NCBI RefSeq assembly: GCF_037975245.1
Contig: NC_092573.1
Coordinates: 1,050,001-1,114,000 of the forward strand
Direction of reading: 5' to 3'
DNA: 64,000 nucleotides
Origin: Apostichopus japonicus
Taxonomy: Eukaryota > Echinodermata > Holothuroidea > Aspidochirotida > Stichopodidae
The notes below the pieces were generated by a model. That model ran no database searches. It was not told the origin of the DNA and was given only the letters and a program-made list of their open reading frames with translations. Position numbers and translations under genes: made by a program. Positions 1 to 12,110 of the stretch are shown one piece after another; position 1 is the stretch's first letter, and every line of letters begins with the position of its first letter.

Positions 1-62
1 CAATTATCCTCATCGTAAGCTAAGGCTCCTGAATCAACTGATTTTTCTTTCCATTCACACAG

Positions 63-167
63 CCGTGTCCACTGTGACCCACAAGAAGACAACTTCCAAA
101 TCAATACGAGTAACACCGCTCCGTGAGCAAAAATCAGGGAATTTGGAACAGTTGGCAAATTTCACAG
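63..167 (+). CDS. Penultimate coding exon of proline-rich protein gene (partial gene)
   Basis: This internal exon is bounded by an AG acceptor at 61-62 and a GT donor at 168-169 (sequence cacag/gtaaag). It is read in the frame GTG TCC ACT..., giving a basic, Ser/Thr-rich stretch that ends LEQLANFTG. The exon enters with two bases of a split codon and leaves with one base (G at 167). That base joins GT at 561-562 to make a glycine codon, so the frame runs into the long exon at 561-2602. The open frame past 167 is intron read-through. Upstream exons lie outside the window. Confidence 0.6.
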
Positions 168-560
168 GTAAAGATAAACCTTATGCCTTTCTACGAGTTT
201 GCCATCTCTTATCTATTAATGTGCTGGTCAGGATGTCAGAGAGTAGCTTGTCACAGAACCATGTGATAACTATACTTTAAAACAGTTAGGGCAACTTTTT
301 TATACAAAGAAAGAATTGAGAGAATGCATGATTACTTTAGTAAATGCTGTGTATAAATGAACTGGAAACTGTGATAGAGTAAACAAATTCAGACTAGAAG
401 CAAATGAAGTGAACCCCCCACCCCACCTCTCCAAAAAATACCACAAGAAAAGAACCCTTGAAAAGAGCTTTTTAAGTGTTGTTAGCATTGGCAAAACTTG
501 TTTTACAGCACTAGTTGCATATTCCCTTAAGCAACGTTTTTGTCTTCTTTATCGTCGTAG

Positions 561-2602
561 GTGCCTCTTTCTTGACTGGTGGTCTTAGCTTCAAAGGTTC
601 AGCAACAAACACACCCAGTCCTTCTCATTCTAATACCTCGGCACCATCTCCAGAAAACTCACCAAGTGACCTTAACCTAACATCGCAAGAGACTACAGAG
701 GCCAAATACGACCCAGAGTTAGAAGCAGCTCCAACAGTACCCGAGGTGAATCGACAGGTGACAACAGAGATGTCCTTCTATGGTTCACAAGTGACGCACA
801 GCCCCATCGTACCCTACGGCGACGACGAAGAGAGGGAACCGTCAAAGGGAGAGTCGCCAGATGAAAGCAGCGGCACCCCACTCCGAGACGAGATGCAGAC
901 TGCAAGCAGTATGCAGAAGGTAGTAGAGGAAGCCACCACAAATCCCATCGAGTTCTTATCTAAGATAATCAACCGTTCCAAGACCTCCACTGCCAACCAG
1001 AGCGGCCCATCAAAATCGTTCATATCCAGTCTCAGTATGCTCACTCAGTCAGTGCAATCTGCTATACAAAAGGAAAACAGCACAGCGTCCGGTGAGAGCC
1101 ATGAAGACCACAAGTCCACCCGTCAGAGTAACCGCCTGTCTCGCGACGTAGCCGCTGAACAAAAACCGGCGGTCCCTGCCTCGAGTGCGTCGCAACCGTT
1201 TGGTTTGGGTCAGTTCTTAGCTAACTTGAACACTAGTAATGCAGAGGAGGAGGAGGAGGATGAGGAATCTGGAGAGAACAGTCCTGAAAGGGACATGCCT
1301 GCCTCTTTGAGTGGTGACGTATCAAATTATGAACCCTCTCAGATTCACGGACAGATTCCAGCAGGGGTTGCTACGGATAATGTTGTGAATGCAGAAGCTA
1401 ATGAAAGAATCCATCTCACACCAGTGCTGAGCGCAGCAGTGACCATGCCACAGGCACCTTCAGTTATCAGTACTCCTTTAGTGCCACCCATACCACCTCC
1501 AGTGCCCCCTCCAGCACCTCCTCCAGAGGAACCGTCTGTTTTGCTTCCTGATCTGCCGCCAGGTCCACCGCCAGGACCTCCTCCAGGGCCACCTCCCCCT
1601 GATGCTAGAAGAGGTCCTCAAAGAGGTTTTGAAGATAGGGGAAATCAGAGGTATGAACCTGCATCGGAGGCTCAAGGCCATAGTGTCATCATGTATGAGA
1701 TGGCCCCGGATGATGAAGACATAAAGCCAGCATTTAGTGAGCAGTACGAGCCTTATCAACCAGAAGCACCCCCCACTACCCCATTCTCAACCAGTCAGGA
1801 CCCCTCCTTTACAACACCGGAGTACACAAATTCTTTTAGCAGTGCAACCATGCAGACCATGTACAATAGTAACGTCAATGACAATCAGTTCATGCCGGAG
1901 CCCTTGGTACGTATGTCCGAGCCTGTGTACTCTATGGCTAACCCTGTTCAGCCGGAACCACTGATGATGTCCGAGCCAGTCACCCATCCTGGCAGAGATA
2001 TGAACTTTAACCCACGGGTGATTAATGTCAGCGACATTCCAGCAGAGGAGCCGCCATACGGTCAGATGGTGCCGCCCGCCGCCCTTCTGGTACCTCCACG
2101 ACCACGGCTACCTGCACAGCCACCAGAGGTAACCTCCCCGATATCAGTCATTGGCTCTGATCCCTTGACGCAGTATCCATACCCACCACCTCCACCAATG
2201 GTGGCAGAGCCCGCCAGGCCCCTGGCTTCCCCACCCATGGGTATGGAGCCATCTGTACCTGTGGCCTCAATTCCAGTGCTCGGATCTAACAGTTACTCAC
2301 CCCGAGGGGACGCCGCGGTGAATAGACCGGGTAATACGTGGTCCCCGGAGCCCAGGGACAGTTACGAACCAGAGGAAAGATCCTTCAGAGGAGAACAACC
2401 GGCCTTTGATTACAATGACCGAGAGCGTGAGCCAATGAGCAGGAACTATGGAAGAGAACCCTATCATCAGGAGAACAGATACCAAGAGAACCGACCGTAC
2501 AGGCTGCCGCCTCCCATCAGACCAAACAGGTACACCAATTGGCGCAATGATTTTCCCAGGAGGAACTTCCCTCCGCACAGACCTTTTAATAATTACAGGT
2601 GA
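561..2602 (+). CDS. Terminal coding exon, proline-rich disordered protein (C-terminal 680 residues)
   Basis: This is a long 3'-terminal coding exon that I do not recognise as a family. The acceptor is at 559-560 (tcgtcgtag/gtg); the stop is TGA at 2600-2602. An ATG at 515 is in frame, but it lies in the polypyrimidine tract of the intron, so the signal-peptide-like residues it encodes are probably not translated. The protein is low in complexity. It has Ser/Pro/Thr-rich segments, an acidic Glu run (about 1240-1270), a polyproline block (about 1480-1605, PPP and GPPPGPPP repeats), repeated MSEP motifs (about 1910-1980), and an Arg/Tyr/Asn-rich tail ending NNYR. One less biased segment, NPIEFLSKIINRSK (about 942-983), may be a short helix. 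Such tails occur in nuclear RNA-processing proteins (RPRD2 or SCAF type), but this is a guess without a domain to support it. Confidence 0.7.
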
Positions 2603-4571
2603 TCTGGTCTTTTCTCAACACTGGTAATACCCTTTCATGACAGAAACTAATGATAGGAATTGGTGAAACTATTAACTCATGGTTTCCTAACGTGCGATGT
2701 TTTCACAATTTAATGTTTGATACGTACGGGACCATCGAGTTTGGCGACGCAGCAAGACACGTCGGGGCCTTCCGTAAATTCCGAGAAAGATACCCTTTTG
2801 AGCAACAAACCTAAACGAGGCTTTTTTTCATTTTCGGTTAAAAAATTGCTGAACTAGGTAGTGAAACTCAGAGACCACTTTTTCATCTCCTACAAAGGAC
2901 TGCAAGATTCGGTTGGAAAAGTAGCTATGTCCTTCACACTGGACGTTTTTACCATTGTCAGGGGATTTCATTGCTGGATGGTTTTCCATCGAAAGAGAAT
3001 ATATGGATAGTGTTTGTGGAATTTATAAAAAAAAAAGGGGGGTGTGTTAAAATTAACATTTATACTTCAACACCAGGGTCAAAATCATGAAGTTTGCATT
3101 CATGTTACAAACTTTTAAGGACATTTTGATCATTCATTAACGACAACACTAACCGTGAACTTTTAACCAAATTTTAAGAAAGCAAAGATAGTACTTCATG
3201 GTAGAATGGTAATTTGAACCATTTACCTCAGGAATACTACTAGTCCTGCAATTGGTTTGACTGCCTATCTCTGTTTAATGGTATCGTTGCTAGGGGTGAT
3301 GGTCAGAGGTCACATCACATACATATAGTACGTACGTACTCTGGAACCATATCACAGTTTGACTAGATATGACCCAGAAAGTGTCGGGTGATATATTTCC
3401 CAAAAAATTGGGGATTTTAAGTTCAAAAGTATCAAGAACAAAAATTCATACATTGACTAGAACATTCTAAAAAATGATTAATGGCTTGTATCAAGATTCC
3501 TTTGCATAGACAGAAAATAGTTCATAAATTCATCATTAATTCCCCAATTGCAGCAACTGTTCTATTTTTGATGTGGCGTTGATAATTTTCTATTTAATTT
3601 TTCAAGTTCAAAAGAAAATTTTCATGCATGTGTTTTGTTTGTTATAATACTTTGATCTAGAATGAAACATTGTCTAGCCTTGCAATTATCAAGGTCATAA
3701 CACATAAAATGTAAGAAATATAATTTGGAGACCCTGAAATGATAATTTCTGGTAGTTATGTCTGGTTGTTAGTAATTTTCAACTCATTGATTGACCTTGG
3801 ACTATATTTATATCATTGCCTGTTGCGATCAGTAAATATTACATTCTCCTGATCCAAACATGCCATTTTCCTGCAGCTGTCATATAGTAAAACCTGACAC
3901 CTTCAATCAGGCAAAGAGAGTTTGTGCTAGTTTACCCTTGTATATTTTGAGTTGTTTCTCAAAGAGAAACTTTTTGTTTTTTATTTTATTTTGGAAGTTT
4001 TTTTATAGAATTTGGTTGTTTTTGATGGAGTGTATTCCATGGAATATTAACCAACTTGCAATGCACGTTAGTGCAGTGGAGAAAGCAACGGGCAAATGGC
4101 TATGTACCACCAGTGACAAATGGTATCTGGCAGGGTCAAAGGGCAGATGTAAAAATATATTTGTAAATTTATCAACAATAATAATGAGCTACAGTAGTGC
4201 CAAAGCCTGGAAGTATATCAATGTCAATTTGTTCTCTTTCTTTTAAAATCTTTTTTTGTTATATTCTAACATGTTCAGCGATGTGCAGAGGATAACAAAG
4301 GTGGGGGCATAAGGTGTGCTGTACGGGTGGGGCAAATCTTCCCCAACTGAGGTAGGGGTTTGAACCTTTATGAACGGGTGTGGGCTGATTTACACATTGA
4401 CGAAGGAGGGATGTGTCAATGGGGTGGTTGATTTGTCTGTGGGTTGGTTGAATGCGAATGCAGGGAGAGGGGGAGGGGGGTGGTGTGGGTGTTCTCGCCC
4501 AGAAAAATTAAGATGTCAAGCATTGCTTTCTGAGGCATAGTTAGACTAAGATCTAAAAGTAGGGTTGTGCA

Positions 4572-4577
4572 AATAAA
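4572..4577 (+). promoter_or_regulatory. Candidate poly(A) signal AATAAA for the proline-rich gene
   Basis: This is the first AATAAA I see downstream of the stop at 2602 on the + strand, about 1.97 kb away. A 3' UTR of this length is plausible for an animal gene but is not proven. Confidence 0.25.
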
Positions 4578-4877
4578 TACTGAAACTTCCCCTCCCCTAC
4601 CCCTTCCGTAAAACTATGCAGGGACACGTCCCCCGCCCAACCCTCCCTCCTCTCTCTTTGCGCACGCCATCGTACATAATCGCATGTTATTATCTTGAAG
4701 CTTATTCGCCCTTCGAAAGTCAGTTTCCTCTTGTAACCAGACAGATGCGAGTAGGACAACAAGTGTCATGCTGTGACCTCAGAAATGCGTAAAATACGGG
4801 AGATGTTTACTTCAATAGCGGCTTAAAAAAAAAAATGAAACAGCAATCGGGTGAAACTAGTATAGCAATCGTACTCA

Positions 4878-4883
4878 TTTATT
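4878..4883 (-). promoter_or_regulatory. Candidate poly(A) signal AATAAA for the SLC22 gene
   Basis: TTTATT on the + strand reads AATAAA on the - strand, 365 bases beyond the SLC22 stop codon. It lies about 300 bases from the opposing gene's candidate signal, so the two transcripts would end close to each other. Confidence 0.3.
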
Positions 4884-5247
4884 TCATGATAAATATTACT
4901 TCTTTTTGCGGGTAATTTGACTGAACAGTATTCTGACACCTCCCCTCCCACCCCCCCCCCTCCCTTCTCCACCACATCAAACCTACGTCGACGCGCATAT
5001 AGCCACGTTGCAACATTGAGAATATATAGGTACAGCAGATTATCTTTGGAACACAAAAGTCCAGTCAGCCTTCGTACCGACGATGCACTCTCAATCACAT
5101 CAGCATTCATAATTAAGGACAACATTTTGTCAGCTAAATCATGTCTCATTCTATCTTAAGCCGCCCTGCGATTTACAAACTCTGCCTCAGCAGAAAAGTG
5201 ATAAAAAAGATGTCCACGCAACTCCATACTGACTGCGGCGTCCACCT

Positions 5248-5394
5248 TCACCTTTGCTTCCAAGTTCGATTTAAGTCTTCAATAGTTTGTGGTTGTACTT
5301 GACCTTTCGTTTCCGGGAGAACAAGAATCGCAAATCCAGCCAAAAGTGATAAAATTCCAAAAATCACCATTGGTACCTTTGGGTACGAATCCTC
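5248..5394 (-). CDS. SLC22 exon 9: TM12 and C-terminus
   Basis: The acceptor is TACTCGCAG. The exon encodes the last helix and the family's C-terminal signature LPETKG followed by QTIEDLNRTWKQR, with stop TGA at 5248-5250. Confidence 0.9.
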   Translation of the reverse strand, partial: EDSYPKVPMVIFGILSLLAGFAILVLPETKGQVQPQTIEDLNRTWKQR

Positions 5395-8300
5395 CTGCGA
5401 GTAACAAAGATAATTAAGTATAAGAAGTTGAGTGTTGAATTAATATTTTCGCCATAGTAGATACCTGGCGATTTTTATCTGTAGCGTTTTATGCACGACA
5501 TTATTGATATCCACAAGTCGATCTAGGGATGGGACCCCTTCCCTTCTGATTTGACGTTTCTAAAATAACCTACAAGTATCATATAATTTTAATTAGTTAT
5601 AAGATACTCAATGGACAGATGTCTATGATAGCAAGATTCGCGCGCGTGGATTCCATAAACTTAAGCAAAGCCATGCCCCGCTATTTTGGTAGTATCCCAA
5701 AAGTTCCATAACTTCCACCATTTTTAATTGCCGACTGTAGCCTAACACAAACAAAACAGTAAACAATCATGACACCAATTCGCACACGATCTAACAGTGC
5801 GTTTCAGGCAGTGGTAGTCTAAGGTGCGTTTATATTGTGATTGTCCGTGCCATGGTCAATTTAACATTTCAGTATACCTTCTAATACACCAGTCGCGTTA
5901 TGCATTCAAGGTGTCAGTCCATCGTTATATTCTATAGCTTTTGAGAGATATTCGATAAAGTTACATAATCTTTCATCTGCTCTGTTATAGGCTACGCTAT
6001 TCCTGCTTAATATCCAGGGGCGTCAAAGAGCTCCTTTACACCTATAACACATTTCTTCTGGGCCCCTCATTAAATATGGGTCCGGGTTATGCCCGCTAGA
6101 TACCCATCCCGGGACCCGGTGGTCAGAGTGGGACATCCCGGGACCCATTCGTCAGGCATTGCAATATATACCAAAGTAACACTATACGTTGATACTACCC
6201 GTTAGAGAGTCTAATCCTCTTAACACGGCGAACCTTATACAAGTCAATGGTTTATCAATCGTGACAAAGTTTGTTATAGCAACGATTAGATGCGCGCCTC
6301 AGACCCGCTATGAAATCGACTTACCAGAAGAATCATGAGTGGGGCTATGATTCCACCAATACGGGACGAGAAAGACAGAACTCCTATCCCAACATTTCTG
6401 GAAGAGAAAAAAAAATCATAGCAGTATATTAAATTGGTTGACTAAGAATATAGTATGTAGAGCAATTATCCAAAACTGCTCTGTCGCAGACCTAATCACA
6501 TGGTCACGACACGTGATAAATGTCATGATTCTCAAGTTCTCTTTTCGTTACATTAACGTGATGTTATAATGTATTAGTTGAATGTCATTACAAATTTTGC
6601 AATCTAGTGAAATCCCTTCCACCCCCCCCCCCCGCTAGCCTCTCCGTCGTTTAATTGTAGATAGTGTTCCATACAAATACCAGTGATGTAGTTCTTGTCA
6701 TAAAAAATGTCGGGCTATTGAAACGCTTTTTATTTTCTGGTTTCTTTTACGGCCGATAATTTAATGAGTTACGAAGTTTTGTCAAATTACTTCGTCACGT
6801 TAGGAAACACGATTAACTCTGTCTCCAATGAGTTTGCGGCAGTGTGTTTCTGGTTCCAATAGTTCTTAGTGTATACTTTTAATCTTTTTGGTCGGATCTA
6901 TCTCTTTTGTCTCTCTTCATTTTCACCGAAAAGTCTTCTTAACTTTCAATCGATTAGTTTCTTCATCACACTGAGTAAGTAGTTCAAGTTAGAAACCACA
7001 TCGACGTCCATTTAATCAACTATGCATATATACGTTTGAATCAAACTTGGCCTCAAATCTGAACTATTCATACCGTCTGCCTAACTAAACCCGTCAACAA
7101 TTGAGGTGGAACAATAGGAAGATTAGGTTTAGATGTAAACAAAGTACCCCAATGAGGGCTGGGTGAAAGTCGTACAAAACGGTAAACCCTTATTGTGATT
7201 GAAATGGGTTTGGTCAAACATTACCAAGAGGAGAATGCCAAGATCTGCAGGCTCAGTAAGTTCATTAGCTCTGCATCGAGCACTCGGTTAAGTCAGGATT
7301 ATTTTGTGTACAATCACTGTAGTCAGTTTTAGCTGAATCTGTATCTGCAATGGTGCTTTTTGTGTCTTACTGATCTAGAACCTAGCCCAGGACTAAAAAT
7401 CTTGACAAATATTTCATAAAGGAGAAGAGACTACGTTTCGCTGTACAACATGGCAGCTGAGGAGAACACTCTTGTTGTGGAGCCCAAACGTAAAAGTGTT
7501 CAGAGCAAACGACCACACTACCAACGACATTTAAAACTTCCGGACACATATTCCAAACTGATTGCCATGGCGATAAAAGATTCGAAAAGCAAAATGGTTA
7601 CTCTGCATGAAATACAAGCGTATTTGAAAGAAAGGTACTCTTGTTTTAACGGAACCTACGTGGGATGGAAAAATAGCTTACGTCATAACTTGTCGGCAAA
7701 TCCTGCGTTCGTTAAGGTATTACGCGATGGTGATAAACCTAAAGGGAAGGATAATTATTGGACAATCGATGAAAGTGTCAAACTTGATAGAAACGAAGAG
7801 AAGACAACGAACGACAAGAAAACCGAGACGAAAGTGAAACAAGAGCAAGGAATAGAGAAGACTGCCAAATCAGACTCTTGCAAACCTAAAGTAAAGAAAA
7901 GTCATAATTTATCGTTTTCTATTGATAACCTATTGAAGCCATCTCCAAGAAAACGAAAGGAAGTGTATACTAGTTCAAATGTAGCAGTCAGCATTCCCGC
8001 CAAACGTACGTGTCACCGATTGCAGCTGCGACAAACGTCTTCGCCTTATGGTAATGTTTGGTTACGACGATCGACAGAGCTTTGTAAATATGAATATTGC
8101 AACGCGGTTGACGAGAGATTACCAGTATGCTATAGCGAACGATTTCGCATCGAAGAGCTCAGGAGTAGTAGATTATCCCATTTCGGATTGAGTAGACGTC
8201 AATCCATGTTCGTAGCTTGTGAACTCGAAGGATGTGAATTAAATCACCAGGACGATTTTATTGAATGCGAACTGGATAATTGTAAAGTGTGTAAACCAGG

Positions 8301-11202
8301 TTTCAATATGAAGACGGATCAAAGAAATGAAATGTACAAGATGAAACCCGCAATTCAACGCATTCCTCGCCATGTCGAAGAATACGAGTTGTCATGCAGC
8401 GAGCGCAATTTGACTTCCAGTGAAGCGCATTTAGATTTTTCTGCGTATGAAATAGACCCAGGTCGCTTGGAGAATTTGAGAGAAACATTGGAAGTGCAGG
8501 CATGTGGAGGTGTGAAGGCTGGACGAATAAGGGAGGAGGACTAACACCATAAAGAAGTAAGTGTAGATATATACTGTAAGAGTGTATATTATGTAAGCTG
8601 ACTATATAGTCAAGTGAAGCTCATTTGCATAACGAAAGTAATTAGACGGCCGTATATGTCAATGTTATTTCTGTTATTTGTAAGTTGATTATATTTGCAG
8701 TAGCAACTGTACTTGTTTGTAGTTTGGAGGGAATTTGATTGCCGAATCTGGAGTGAGACATTCCTTCAATATATGTACTACATGTATGTTTACTACTTTT
8801 CGCCTCGCTTCGCAGGCAGATAAGCATAGACTAGCCACCCCTTAACGCCAAAATACGCCCGTTACATTAACATCTTGTATTGATACAACCAATGTCAATG
8901 GCGGTGGAAAATGGCTGAAACTTGAGATAGAATGGCTGGCATTTGAGTTGAAATACCACAAAATCAGGGGCGGCGGATGATTTTTTCAGGAGGGTCAGTG
9001 GGACATGTGACTTTGATTTACCTTCGGGATGGGGAGGGGTATCGTAAAATTACTCGAAGACGTTCCCCCAAATGATTCCTTTGTGCATTCCGTCCTACAT
9101 AGATCTGTAAATATGACTAATTATGCTATAAAATATTTTATTGTGTTTCGAATCTTTGCCAGTATATCTTCACATGTCTCGAATATGTCATCTAATGAGT
9201 GTCGATAAACTTATGTACTTAACACAATTTACTTATTATGTCAGGTTATAATAAGACGGTAACGACGGCAAATTATTTAGAATAAGATCAATAATCGTCT
9301 TCTCGGCTGATTAGTGATGTTAACAATATCAGTATGATCGTAGATAAACTATATGCAGCGGTCCTTTGATGTATTCAGGTCGATGATTGTTACTTGCAGT
9401 TTTAAGTGGCAGATCCGCCTCATGTATATAGTAGGCTTGTATGGTAGGCTTGTATGGTAGGCTTGTATGGGGGGGGGGAGTTTGATCTCCTGAGTCCAAG
9501 TAATTTCTGCGTACGTTTTATGAATACATTTGCCTTCTCATGTGACAATACAAAAATGTTAATATTTAGTTTATTTATTGATTTATTTACTCTTTGCAGA
9601 TATACTACTGATGTTACTTGTGTTGTACCAGCTGCCAAGACAAATTTTGAAGGGATTTCAACGGAAAACATAACATTCAACCAACTCAACATAAGTGTGC
9701 AGAGCAGTAGAAAATATTATCACGTGATAACCGTTGTCTGCAGCCTGCACAGATGTATATGGGGAAGGGAAAGGCTGGGGAAGGGGTGAGGGTGGGGGAA
9801 GGAGGAAGGGGGCATGATGGACAGGTAAAGAGCCGATACGAATCAAAATGCCTTTCTTTAAAAGGAATAAGCCGTCTTTTATTTGTAATGTTATACAATG
9901 CTATTAATAAGTTTAAGAATCAAAGAACCAAGGTGTGATGGGTTTGATTGAACAGTATATTATGAATTTGATATTAATATTATTTAATTCATGAATTCAC
10001 ACAACTCGAATGAATCAACTGATTTACTTAACTACAAAGGATTTGAAATATCATTATTTAAATATTATTATTAAAGTGTTACCTTGAGCCAATCTCTTGC
10101 AGGAACTTTTTGGGACGGGGTGGGATGGGGTTGTGGGCGAGATACTACACACCTTGATTTTACAACCACATTCATAACTTATCATTCCTCAATGTTATAA
10201 TGGATGTGAAGTTTGTGATCCATATAATGACTGATGATTTAGTGATTGAAGTGTAATTGCTATCAGTCATTTCTTTCTCAGGGACTTGGGGTGGAGGGGG
10301 GGGGGTAGTGATACTATACGCCTTCCTTTTACAATCGACCATACAAGGATAACCCGTTCTGACATGGTTTTGTTACGTAATAAAACATTTTGTTGAAAAC
10401 TTTGTGATCCACAAAGTGTCTGGATTTATGTTGGTTCGTTTTTTTAGTCCTCTATGTTGTCTCATTTTTTTTATAGAAAATGTAAAGATTCAAGAAATTT
10501 TTGTAATATAAATGTTTAAATAAAAGAAAATTCTTTTGCTTCTCATTTGATAAAGTCTCTGCTTCCATTTTACTTATTGCTCCATGAAGTGACTTCTTCT
10601 TCTGAATTGAAATTGTGGCTTTGTTTTCAATTCCAAGTTTCTGCCATATCTTTAAAGTTCTCTCATTCATTGTCGAGATTTCTCGAAATTCTCCAGAAAT
10701 CTGCAAAACCTATTAAAGGGAGGGGGGGGGGGGGAGAAACATACCACTGATCCCACTTTTCAGAATGAGGAGGAAGCTTCCCATTCCCTTCGCTAATTCA
10801 CCATTGTTTATAGAGTCAACTTTGAAGTCTTCATAAACTACCGAAATTGTTTACCAACTCTCTCACTCGTTTCCATTGCCCCATCCCCCTCCCCTCCCCC
10901 ATTTCATTACTCCCATCATGTTCTATGAAAATTCCAGAAATTCATATAATGACAAGTCTTTCGATGCCCAACTGCTATGTCGTCGATGGATGTAATGTGG
11001 GTGTATATAAGATGGTTTGGATCAGTGGCGGGGGAGGGGGGTGCAAGGAATTAAGGGAGTTGCTTGGGTTGGGATATGTGTTTAGTTATGCATAATCCTG
11101 TTTATAAGGCCAACGTTGACTATTTATGATATTAACTTGTTGTAAGTCTACCCATTGCCATATGAAGTGATTTTCTTTCTTTCCTTCGTTTATTTTTCAT
11201 TA

Positions 11203-11238
<36 letters not shown>

Positions 11239-12038
11239 TATATACGACATATAGCTCCCCCAACCCTCCGTCTCCGTGCCCCTCCCCTCGTCAATACCAG
11301 GCACATATGTTCATATCATCAAACTCACCTTACAACGGTAGGGAAGAGTTCTGAGGCGTAAAGAAAGACAATGGCGTAAGAGGCTGCAATGGCGAATTTA
11401 CCGGTCATAGCTGTGGTGATAATTAAAGGCGTCAAATCCTTCCCTTGACCTGCAAAAGTATAAATGAAATAATACATAAATAATAACTGAAAAAAAGTAT
11501 ATATATATATATACATATATTGAACACAGTCACTACAAATTCAAACGGGCAATACTCACTCGAAGTTTGGGGTATGAAAACTGTCACTGCGCATGCGAGA
11601 CCAGCTAAAACGTGAAAAAAACACACAGGGATTTTCCTTCCAAACCTGAGAAGGAAATAAAGAAAGCGAAAAGTCATCCTTAATAAATCTTATTTCATAA
11701 TAATATTTACTCACAAAAACATTTTTGTCTTATGAATAACATTCAAATTTAGGTCATTTTGTTATTTAAAAACTGAAAAAAAACATACCGGGTATATGAT
11801 GGGGAATTAAGTATCCAAAGTTCTTTCCTTATACTTGAACGAACAACACCTTTTTTTATGCACACCACTAATGTTCTAACAACACGAGGTCATATATGCC
11901 GTGTAAAACGCTGCTATAAACAAAATCGAGTTATTGTAAATGTAAAACTTATTCAAACTTTACGGGGAACGAGAGTAGCAGTTTACAACCACAATCCACT
12001 GTAGCTACATAGACCACATTAATCCAGCTAACTAAATG

Positions 12039-12110
<72 letters not shown>

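Larger units (their letters stand above)
2603..5247. other. Convergent intergenic interval / 3' UTRs
   Basis: This stretch lies between the stop of the proline-rich gene (+) and the stop of the SLC22 gene (-). I see no convincing coding exon. A 128-residue open frame at 3860-4246 has no family resemblance and sits in the probable 3' UTR. G-rich runs occur at about 4459-4490 and a C-rich run at about 4945-4975. Confidence 0.5.
6398..11328. other. SLC22 intron 7 hosting a forkhead gene
   Basis: This 4.9-kb intron of the transporter gene contains the opposite-strand forkhead gene at 7450-8544. The rest is AT-rich non-coding DNA with a C10 run near 6615, G-rich blocks (9469-9480, 9761-9812, 10296-10305, 10722-10735) and a TA microsatellite at about 11207-11244. 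Two loosely similar blocks, about 10080-10260 and 10270-10440, look like an old duplication. Confidence 0.7.

Noticed and set aside
3860-4246. 128-residue open frame (+)
   Set aside because: Cys/Phe-rich composition typical of AT-rich spacer, no family resemblance, within the probable 3' UTR of the proline-rich gene.
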